Assembly (NCBI GenBank): GCA_044433405.1
Contig: JAWXTQ010000123.1
Span: 1-6,450 of the forward strand
Length of the DNA stretch: 6,450 nt
Source of the DNA: CAMQVM01 sp044433405
Lineage (GTDB): Bacteria > Bacteroidota > Bacteroidia > Bacteroidales > Rikenellaceae
Direction of reading: 5' to 3'
Shown: positions 1 through 5,042 of the stretch, one piece after another
Layout: each line of letters starts with the position of its first letter
Numbering within the stretch: position 1 is the first letter of the stretch
Made by a program: the position numbers and the translations under genes
The notes under the pieces: generated by a model
Told to the model about the DNA's origin: nothing
The model's database searches: none
What the model saw: the letters and a program-made list of their open reading frames with translations, nothing else

Positions 1-971
1 TCTAAAACAATTGAGAATTTTGATTCTACATCTCTAATAATCATCTCTGAGAGCGCAAACACCTCCGCTCCTGTAGCACTACCATAATTCACCAAGACTA
101 AAGCTTGATTTGTGTGCACTCCTGCATCGCCTACTCTGCGCCCCTTCCAACCTGCTGACTCTATAAGATAAGCGGCTGGTATTTTGTAGCTATCACCTAC
201 TTTGTAGTGTGGCATTGCAGGATATTGAGCAATCAGAGATTCGAACTGCGAAGCGTTTACAACTGGATTCTTAAAAAAGCTACCTCCATTTCCCAAAACT
301 TTAGGGTCTGGCAACTTAGAATCTCTAATCTCTAAAACAGAAGCTCGTATATTTTGCAGTGTAACTTCGCCTTTGCTTGCAACATGCTCTGCAAGTGCTC
401 CGTAACTCAGATTAACTAAAGGGTTTCTTTGAAGAGCAAAATCTACACTAACAATCACCGCACGGCCAAATAATTCTCGTTTAAAAACAGAACTTCTATA
501 GCCAAAATCACAATCGTCAACACCTATACTTTTAAGCTCTAAATCGTGTGTATCAAGATAATTTACACGGCGAATAACATTTGAAGCCTCAGCGCCATAC
601 GCGCCAATATTCTGCACTGGTGCTGCACCTACGCTACCTGGAATTCCTGATAAATTCTCAACACCCCAAAGCCCACTAAGGCAACAATAATCACATAAAT
701 CATCCCAACTAAGCCCCGCTTCAACTCTTAAACACATAGTATCGAGCGTGGTTTCCTCTGTTAATTCAACTACACTATCCATCTTTAAAAGAACGATAGT
801 ACCATCAAACTCACGAGTAAACAATATATTACTACCCTCTCCCAAGACACGCCAAAGAGCAGGTTTTGAAGCAAAAAATGCCCTTAGCGAGGCGATACTA
901 TCAATCTCTATAACCTCACTTGCTTGAACATCTACCCCAAAGGTATTAAGTTTTTTTATTGAAACGCTCAT
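1..971 (-). CDS. murB: UDP-N-acetylenolpyruvoylglucosamine reductase MurB, C-terminus cut by window edge
   Basis: MurB is the cytoplasmic FAD-dependent enzyme that uses NADPH to reduce the enolpyruvyl group of UDP-GlcNAc-enolpyruvate to UDP-N-acetylmuramate, the second committed step of peptidoglycan synthesis. The frame reads from an ATG at 969-971 for 323 codons and is still open at base 1. Visible family motifs are NTFGV (residues 9-13), the FAD-binding GEGSNIL (44-50), the SGIPGSVGAAPVQNIGAYG segment (108-126), GYRSSVFK (157-164) with the catalytic-type Arg159, and GNGGSFFKNP (227-236) with the catalytic-type Ser231. The GYR...FK segment marks the longer type I (E. coli-like) form. The final catalytic Glu of the family lies near the C-terminus and would fall outside the window; probably some 10-20 residues are missing. 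It is the last visible gene of the operon, 15 bases after the thioesterase, and its leader is A-rich without a Shine-Dalgarno sequence. Confidence 0.96.
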   Translation of the reverse strand, partial: MSVSIKKLNTFGVDVQASEVIEIDSIASLRAFFASKPALWRVLGEGSNILFTREFDGTIVLLKMDSVVELTEETTLDTMCLRVEAGLSWDDLCDYCCLSGLWGVENLSGIPGSVGAAPVQNIGAYGAEASNVIRRVNYLDTHDLELKSIGVDDCDFGYRSSVFKRELFGRAVIVSVDFALQRNPLVNLSYGALAEHVASKGEVTLQNIRASVLEIRDSKLPDPKVLGNGGSFFKNPVVNASQFESLIAQYPAMPHYKVGDSYKIPAAYLIESAGWKGRRVGDAGVHTNQALVLVNYGSATGAEVFALSEMIIRDVESKFSIVL

Positions 972-986
972 TATATTTGTTGTTTT

Positions 987-1400
987 CTAGTTTGTTATTA
1001 CCCCACTATCATGATCTAGAATTTTATCTCTCCAACTAGATTTTATATCTATTGATGTTCTTAATTTTAAATCAAATGCTACTAATACCGACTCACTACG
1101 ACTCTTTATGGTGTTGGTAGTGTAGTCAACTATCTCTTGGGTAAATGTAACGCTCTTTGTTCCTAGTTTTGTAACTTTAGTTATTACATTCACATGATCC
1201 TCAATTCTCACCTCCTCAAAATAGTTGGTGGCAGTCGAAACAGCAACAAATGCCACTTCTCGCCATATAGGAGGCATAGATAAAACATCTTTGAAATAAT
1301 CAACCTTACCTAAATCATAATATTGCTGTAAGATAATATTATTTACATGACCTAACATGTCAATATCAGAAAATCTGATTTGTATGGTTGTCGTAATCAT
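987..1400 (-). CDS. Hotdog-fold acyl-CoA thioesterase (4HBT/YbgC-like)
   Basis: This 137-residue protein has the size and N-terminal signature of the 4-hydroxybenzoyl-CoA thioesterase/YbgC/FadM branch of the hotdog fold. These are usually small cytoplasmic enzymes that form oligomers and hydrolyse acyl-CoA or acyl-ACP thioesters. The segment RFSDIDMLGHVNN (residues 9-21) matches the family pattern in which an Asp (here Asp14) precedes a Gly-His/Val-rich turn at the start of the long central helix. The following QQYYDLGKVDYF fits that helix. The remaining part alternates hydrophobic and charged residues as expected for the beta sheet (for example VNVITKVTKLGTKSVTFTQEI). The substrate cannot be read from the sequence. 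It starts 6 bases after the TsaC-like gene ends and stops 15 bases before murB, so it is probably cotranscribed with both. The fold call is firm; the substrate is unknown. Confidence 0.88.
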   Translation of the reverse strand: MITTTIQIRFSDIDMLGHVNNIILQQYYDLGKVDYFKDVLSMPPIWREVAFVAVSTATNYFEEVRIEDHVNVITKVTKLGTKSVTFTQEIVDYTTNTIKSRSESVLVAFDLKLRTSIDIKSSWRDKILDHDSGVITN

Positions 1401-1406
1401 TATCTT

Positions 1407-1973
1407 CTACTCTCTTATTACCTTAACCGAATGGTTGTTCGATAGCTTCACTATCGAAGATGGTTTACCAGTAGCACCCTTTTCATAAGCTCTGTCAATC
1501 ACCAAATCAACACCGTCAATAATCTCTTTAGATATTTCACTAAATGTAGACGGAGTTGCCATAGTAGATATATTTGCTGAGGTCGACACTAATGGGCGCG
1601 ACAATTTGCGACATACTGCCCTACAAAACTCATGATTAGCAACCCTTACCGCCATTGTATTATCCTCAGCAATTAGATTTGAAGCCACATTCTTAGGATT
1701 ATCTAAAATAAGCGTAAGAGGCTTAGTTGTTAACTCCATCATCTCGTAAGCCACCATCGGCAATTGATTAAAATAGAGCGACACTCTATCAAGCGAATCC
1801 ATTAAAGTAATCATACTCTTTGATTCACACCTTTGCTTGAGTGCAAAAATCTTTGCTACTGCATCAGCATTTGTAGCATCGCAACCTATACCCCAAACTG
1901 TGTCTGTTGGATAGAGGATTATCCCCCCTTTTTTTAAGACATCTACTACGTTTGCTATATAATCTTTATCCAT
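1407..1973 (-). CDS. tsaC: Threonylcarbamoyl-AMP synthase (TsaC/YrdC/Sua5 family)
   Basis: The 188-residue protein is a single YrdC domain. Family members condense L-threonine, bicarbonate and ATP to threonylcarbamoyl-AMP, which the TsaD/TsaB/TsaE machinery transfers to A37 of ANN-decoding tRNAs (t6A). Visible hallmarks are GGIILYPTDTVWGIGCDA (residues 16-33), the KxR motif at Lys46-Gln-Arg48 followed by Lys52, KPLTLIL (84-90), AVRV (108-111), the nucleotide-binding STSANIS (130-136), and a late PSSIVKL. The length matches short TsaC-type proteins and leaves no room for the extra C-terminal Sua5 domain. A YciO-type paralogue with a different role cannot be fully excluded from motifs alone. 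It begins 10 bases after the DUF59 gene and ends 6 bases before the thioesterase gene, within the same compact operon. Confidence 0.92.
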   Translation of the reverse strand: MDKDYIANVVDVLKKGGIILYPTDTVWGIGCDATNADAVAKIFALKQRCESKSMITLMDSLDRVSLYFNQLPMVAYEMMELTTKPLTLILDNPKNVASNLIAEDNTMAVRVANHEFCRAVCRKLSRPLVSTSANISTMATPSTFSEISKEIIDGVDLVIDRAYEKGATGKPSSIVKLSNNHSVKVIRE

Positions 1974-1983
1974 AATATATTTT

Positions 1984-2307
1984 TTATAACCAACCCAAAT
2001 CCAATAAAGCCTCTTCTGAAATCATATCTCTATTCCATTCTAGCTCAAATGTGAGGGTAACATTAACACTTGTAATTCCATTTACCTTTAACACGTCACT
2101 ATTTACCTGCTCAATAATCTGATCAGCCATCGGACAATTGGGAGCTGTCAAAGTCATGCGTATAAAGGCCTCACCACTAGGCTCAACGTCAATTTCATAC
2201 ACTAATCCCAAGTCGTAAATATTGACAGGTATCTCTGGATCGTAAATATTTTTGAGAGTCAACACAATATCACTCTCCATTCTCAATATCTCTTCTATTG
2301 TTGCCAT
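1984..2307 (-). CDS. DUF59/MIP18-family Fe-S cluster assembly factor (SufT/PaaD-like)
   Basis: This 107-residue protein is almost entirely one DUF59 (MIP18/PaaD-like) domain. Relatives help mature or deliver Fe-S clusters, either as SufT-type accessory factors of the SUF pathway or as PaaD-like factors. The core motif DPEIPVNIYDLGLVYEI covers residues 23-39. MTLTAPNCPMADQI follows (51-64) and contains the conserved Cys58, the likely functional thiol. The C-terminal ELEW...GWL ending is common in bacterial members attached to SUF systems. It begins 4 bases after sufE ends, and this pairing is the best support for a role in Fe-S assembly. No SufBCD or SufS gene is in view, so the rest of the pathway would be encoded elsewhere. 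The family is clear; the exact target proteins are not. Confidence 0.9.
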   Translation of the reverse strand: MATIEEILRMESDIVLTLKNIYDPEIPVNIYDLGLVYEIDVEPSGEAFIRMTLTAPNCPMADQIIEQVNSDVLKVNGITSVNVTLTFELEWNRDMISEEALLDLGWL

Positions 2308-2311
2308 TTTT

Positions 2312-2728
2312 TTAAATATTTTTATATGCTAGGGCAAACATCTTCATCTGCTTAATCATCGACACTAACCCATTTGCACGCGTAGGCGTAAGGTTCTCTT
2401 TCATTCCTATCTTCTCTATAAAATATAGATCCGCATTATATACATCCTCAGCACTCTGATTATTTAACACTTTTACTAATAACGCTATTAAACCTTTTGC
2501 TATTATCGCATCACTATCTGCACTAAAATAAAGAAGTCCATCTCGCACTTCACCATTAATCCAAACTCTCGATTGACACCCATCTATTAGGTAGGTATCA
2601 TTCTTAAATTTTGAATCCATAGCAGGCAAATCTTTACTTAGCTCAATCAACATATTGTAACGATCCATCCAGTCGTCAACCATCAAAAAATCCTCTATAA
2701 TTTCGTCTTGAATCTGATTTATTGTCAT
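2312..2728 (-). CDS. sufE: Cysteine desulfurase-stimulating sulfur acceptor SufE
   Basis: SufE takes persulfide sulfur from the cysteine desulfurase SufS and passes it to the SufBCD scaffold for Fe-S cluster building in the cytoplasm. The 138-residue length is normal for a stand-alone SufE. The N-terminal helix contains DWMDRYNMLIELSKDLP (residues 19-35). The active-site loop reads YLIDGCQSRVW (46-56), with Cys51 as the sulfur acceptor. The DAIIAKGLIALLVKVLN helix region and the LTPTRANGLVSMIKQMK helix (113-129) are both typical of the family. It starts only 3 bases after the phosphatase gene stops and ends 4 bases before the DUF59 gene, so it is translated from the middle of a polycistronic message. 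The leader shows no Shine-Dalgarno sequence, as usual for Bacteroidota. Confidence 0.95.
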   Translation of the reverse strand: MTINQIQDEIIEDFLMVDDWMDRYNMLIELSKDLPAMDSKFKNDTYLIDGCQSRVWINGEVRDGLLYFSADSDAIIAKGLIALLVKVLNNQSAEDVYNADLYFIEKIGMKENLTPTRANGLVSMIKQMKMFALAYKNI

Positions 2729-2731
2729 AAT

Positions 2732-4381
2732 TTATTTCGATATAATTATTTCACTTATTACGTTTCCTTCACTTGCATTAGGATATGGAACTCCTATCAT
2801 CTCACTTATCGTTGGAGCGATATCAATAATATCTACTGGAGTATGAACAACCCTAGGCTCAATTGATTTACCTAGAAAAATCATCGGCACATGCGAATCA
2901 TACTCATAAGGCGAACCCCACGAAGATAGAGTAACCACATCATTCTCATCCTCAATTTCGATCCACCCTGGCAGCAGATTAATCATCAAATCACCTCCGT
3001 GACGAGGAAAAAAACTATTTTGCATCTTGTGTAGCACTCCTTTACCATAGTAGTTTGTTTGTAGAGTTGTAGATGTAATAGCATGCGACACCCCTGCAAA
3101 TTGAAGAGCAAATGTTGCGATACTATTTTGGATATCAACCAAAGACAAACCCTTCTCGTATATCAATCGACGATTTAAATATATTTGGCGATTGCTGTAG
3201 GTAGTAACCCAGTTGTCTGAACCTAGCTGCGCATTCAAAAAGCCACCCATCAACACTTTAAACTGCATAGCATTGAATTTACCTTGATTTGAAGCCTCTA
3301 CTTTTGTAACTTTATCACTCATTCCATGACTGGAAGTAAAAACTAACATATAATTATCACGACCCACATTATCATCTAAAAAGCTTATTATTCTAGATAT
3401 ATCTTTATCTAATTTGTAGTATGAATCCTCGGCTTCTGTTGATGAAGAACCATAAATCCTCGACACATCACGACCAGTTGTCATATTTAAAACTAGTAGG
3501 TCTGTAATGTTGTCTTGACCCAATGAATCGGCTTTTATTGTCTCAATTGCAAAATCTACTAAATAAGAATTACCCATAGGAGTCTCCTTTAAACGCTTAA
3601 ATTCATTGTTTTTAGGTTTAAAGAGCATATCAAACGAGAATGTAACTCCTGCACTAGTAATTATTGATGTCGCATTCTGATAAACATATTTTTTGTAATT
3701 TTTTTCTACTTTCCACAACTCATTAAGGTAGTTCCATTTTTTGTCAGCCTCATTAAATTGCGTAACCCACCATGGCAACTGAGAGTGATAATATGAACTA
3801 GTCACAAACACACCATATCTAGTATCTAACCAGTAACAACCATCTGGATTATACCCTCCATGTATTATTGCATCACTATAGTCAATCGCTAAAGAGTAAA
3901 TCTTCGATCTAGGTGTAATACCCCTAATCTCATCGGCCAGAGTGCTTGCAGCTAAAGTTTCTGGAGAGAACTGACCCTCATCTTCATTACACCCAACACC
4001 CCTAAATTTACTATTTTTCAACGCCTCTATCTGCTTGTTAGTGGTGTAGTTAACCCATTCATTACCAACAATTCCATGACCTGAAGGCAAACTTCCAGTC
4101 GCAATTGAGGCCGCACCACATATCGGACTTGTATACATGTAGCTATTACGCGCATTGGTAAACACTGACCCCTCTTTCATTAAAAGATTAAGTCCACTAT
4201 CAATCAAATTAGAACGAAACCGCAACATCTGATCGTAACGAACCCCACTAGCGACAATCTCAACAATCAAACGAGGTTTGTCATTATCGCCAAAGTCATT
4301 ATCATTTATATTTGAAGCCAAACTATCCATACTTGTCGTAACAGCACAAACAGCTAACATCAAGCCTATTATCTTTTTCAT
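2732..4381 (-). CDS. Secreted alkaline-phosphatase-superfamily protein (PafA/phosphodiesterase-like), metal site apparently degenerate
   Basis: This 549-residue protein starts with a signal peptide (MKKIIGLMLAVCAV core, likely cleaved near Ala22), so it should act in the periplasm or outside the cell. The start is firm because an in-frame stop sits immediately before the ATG. The fold is that of PafA and type I phosphodiesterases. LIVEIVASGVRYDQ (residues 38-51) matches the first strand, YTSPICGAASIATGSLPSGHGIVGNEW (83-109) the nucleophile region, LDKDISRIISFLDDNVG (324-340) the central helix, and SPYEYDSHVPMIFLGK the C-terminal metal region with His497. However, Ser45 stands where the family has a metal-binding Asp, Arg304 and Arg308 stand at the DxxxH metal pair, and Ser351-His352 replaces the Asp-His pair. 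Only the two His positions remain. It may therefore be a non-catalytic or repurposed member. It leads the operon, 3 bases before sufE. The substrate is unknown. Confidence 0.87.
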   Translation of the reverse strand: MKKIIGLMLAVCAVTTSMDSLASNINDNDFGDNDKPRLIVEIVASGVRYDQMLRFRSNLIDSGLNLLMKEGSVFTNARNSYMYTSPICGAASIATGSLPSGHGIVGNEWVNYTTNKQIEALKNSKFRGVGCNEDEGQFSPETLAASTLADEIRGITPRSKIYSLAIDYSDAIIHGGYNPDGCYWLDTRYGVFVTSSYYHSQLPWWVTQFNEADKKWNYLNELWKVEKNYKKYVYQNATSIITSAGVTFSFDMLFKPKNNEFKRLKETPMGNSYLVDFAIETIKADSLGQDNITDLLVLNMTTGRDVSRIYGSSSTEAEDSYYKLDKDISRIISFLDDNVGRDNYMLVFTSSHGMSDKVTKVEASNQGKFNAMQFKVLMGGFLNAQLGSDNWVTTYSNRQIYLNRRLIYEKGLSLVDIQNSIATFALQFAGVSHAITSTTLQTNYYGKGVLHKMQNSFFPRHGGDLMINLLPGWIEIEDENDVVTLSSWGSPYEYDSHVPMIFLGKSIEPRVVHTPVDIIDIAPTISEMIGVPYPNASEGNVISEIIISK

Positions 4382-4430
4382 TTATATATTCTATTTACTA
4401 TATAATAATCTATCTCTTCATTAAAACTTA

Positions 4431-4461
4431 CAAATATACACAAACTATTTCAAATAAAAAA
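4431..4461 (-). promoter_or_regulatory. Candidate Bacteroidota-type promoter of the phosphatase-sufE-murB operon
   Basis: On the minus strand, 4438-4431 reads TATATTTG, an exact match to the Bacteroidota -7 box pattern TAnnTTTG. Transcription would begin around 4425 and leave a leader of about 40-45 bases before the phosphatase ATG at 4381. The partner -33 box (normally TTTG about 19-21 bases further upstream) is poor. A TTTT lies at the right distance (4461-4458), while the nearer TTTG sequences (4454-4451 and 4444-4441) are too close. The -7 box is well supported; the full promoter is an inference. Confidence 0.45.
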
Positions 4462-4547
4462 CTGACAATGTTAGCAAGAGGCGTATTATGACGGATATTT
4501 TGTTGTTTTATCGGATCAAGCTGAATAGTCAGTGGAGTGTTTAGCGA

Positions 4548-4673
4548 CTTTCACTTACATGAGCTAAAGCTCATGCCCTGTAGTAATAGGTTTTTATTTC
4601 TTATACTCATACCTACGGTATGGCAACGAAATAAAAACCTATTACTATTTTTGGCTACGCCAAAAAGTGAAAG
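4548..4673. repeat. Cloverleaf-like cluster of nested inverted repeats
   Basis: Four perfect inverted repeats lie in 126 bases. The outer arms CTTTCACTT (4548-4556) and AAGTGAAAG (4665-4673) enclose three hairpins. The first is CATGAGCT-AA-AGCTCATG (4558-4575). The second has 20-base arms, 4581-4600 and 4628-4647, starting TAGTAATAGG, and its loop carries a further hairpin CATACC-TAC-GGTATG (4608-4622). The third is TTTTTGGC-TAC-GCCAAAAA (4648-4666), directly adjoining the second; it shares two bases with the outer arm. A single strand could fold into a multibranch structure closed by about 7 base pairs. None of the stems has the GC-rich stem plus T tract of an intrinsic terminator. It could be a dispersed extragenic palindrome or MITE-like repeat, a DNA site recognised as a folded single strand, or a structured RNA. 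The palindromes are seen directly; the function is not known. Confidence 0.85.
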
Positions 4674-4762
4674 CCGAGGCGTACCACAACCTATCAAAAA
4701 AAGAAGAATTGTGTTTAAGTTTTTTTTATGAAAAAAACCACGCGCTAGACTACTATGAGCCA

Positions 4763-4798
4763 TTTTTAGCTTCTTGGCTTACGCCAATTTGCTAAAAA
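4763..4798. repeat. Nested hairpin with core related to the 4648-4666 hairpin
   Basis: The outer arms TTTTTAGC (4763-4770) and GCTAAAAA (4791-4798) pair perfectly. Inside, after a 3-base internal loop on each side, TTGGC (4774-4778) pairs with GCCAA (4783-4787) around a TTAC loop. The inner core TTGGC-TTAC-GCCAA nearly repeats TTGGC-TAC-GCCAA at 4651-4663. On both strands the stem starts with T and ends with A, so it lacks the T tract after the stem that an intrinsic terminator needs. It is probably part of the same repeat system as the upstream cluster. Confidence 0.7.
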
Positions 4799-4800
4799 AG

Positions 4801-4915
4801 ACTCCTAGCAGCCTATCGCTGGTAAAAAAACCTTCGTCGCTATCGCTCCTCGGGCTCACTTTCGTTCGCTGGGTATACTCATGAGGGTGATGTATAGCTT
4901 CGCGATGGTCGAGCA
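4801..4915. repeat. GC-richer block with repeated TCGCT-like words
   Basis: This stretch is clearly richer in G and C than its surroundings. It repeats CTATCGCT (4813-4820 and 4840-4847) and variants such as TTCGCTGGG (4865-4873). On the minus strand it reads as degenerate AGCGA/GAGCGA words. It also holds a small hairpin CAGC-CTATC-GCTG (4809-4821) and an 8-base palindrome CTCATGAG (4878-4885). No reading frame here looks like a protein. I take it as degenerate repetitive spacer DNA, possibly part of the same extragenic element as the palindromes on its left. Confidence 0.5.
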
Positions 4916-4921
4916 TAAGTA

Positions 4922-4950
4922 TAATGATTAACGCCGATATTAATGATTAA
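4922..4950. repeat. Two 10-base direct repeats TAATGATTAA, 19-base period
   Basis: TAATGATTAA occurs at 4922-4931 and again at 4941-4950, separated by CGCCGATAT. Identical 10-base copies about two helical turns apart could be a protein-binding pair, such as integrase arm sites or a repressor operator. In A/T-rich DNA a chance or slippage origin is also possible. They lie about 90 bases downstream of the stop of the ART/MuF-C gene, so they are not in an obvious promoter position for either neighbour. Confidence 0.6.
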
Positions 4951-4976
4951 TAACTAAAACAGCTACTTTCTGCCAT

Positions 4977-4993
4977 CCCAGTTCGACCCAGTT
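4977..4993. repeat. Short direct repeat CCCAGTT x2, 10-base period
   Basis: CCCAGTT at 4977-4983 is repeated at 4987-4993 with CGA between the copies. The one-turn spacing would suit a small DNA-binding site, or it may be a remnant of coding sequence. The evidence is limited to the repeat itself. Confidence 0.4.
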
Positions 4994-5042
4994 TAGCCCC
5001 CAAAATACTCTGTAAGTCCTGTCCCTGTTATAAGCTGTAAAG

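Larger units (their letters stand above)
4382..5042. other. 661-base intergenic region between operon and mobile-type gene
   Basis: I see no convincing protein gene here. Starting from the operon side it holds the A/T-rich leader and candidate promoter (4382-4461), about 85 bases with nothing I recognise (4462-4547), a dense cluster of palindromes (4548-4673), an A/T-rich spacer with homopolymer runs (4674-4762), a nested hairpin (4763-4798), a GC-richer block with repeated short words (4801-4915) and two sets of direct repeats (4922-4950 and 4977-4993). No canonical terminator (GC stem followed by a T tract) is visible downstream of the ART/MuF-C gene. The mixture of repeats and the contrast between its flanks suggest a boundary between chromosome and inserted DNA, but no integrase, target duplication or tRNA is visible to prove it. 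Confidence 0.6.

Noticed and set aside
4581..4647. 20-base-pair hairpin as an intrinsic terminator of the ART/MuF-C gene
   Set aside because: The stem is A/T-rich and no T tract follows it on the minus strand; it also lies about 400 bases after the stop codon.
4551..4763. 70-codon minus-strand open frame in the intergenic region (and the 64-codon plus-strand frame at 4537-4731)
   Set aside because: Both are read straight through the palindrome cluster, which keeps both strands open by symmetry. The translations have no recognisable domain, and neither start has a supporting leader.
4971..5000. Possible tRNA 3' end, because GTTCGA resembles a T-loop
   Set aside because: The bases around it do not pair as a T arm, and no anticodon or acceptor stem can be formed nearby.
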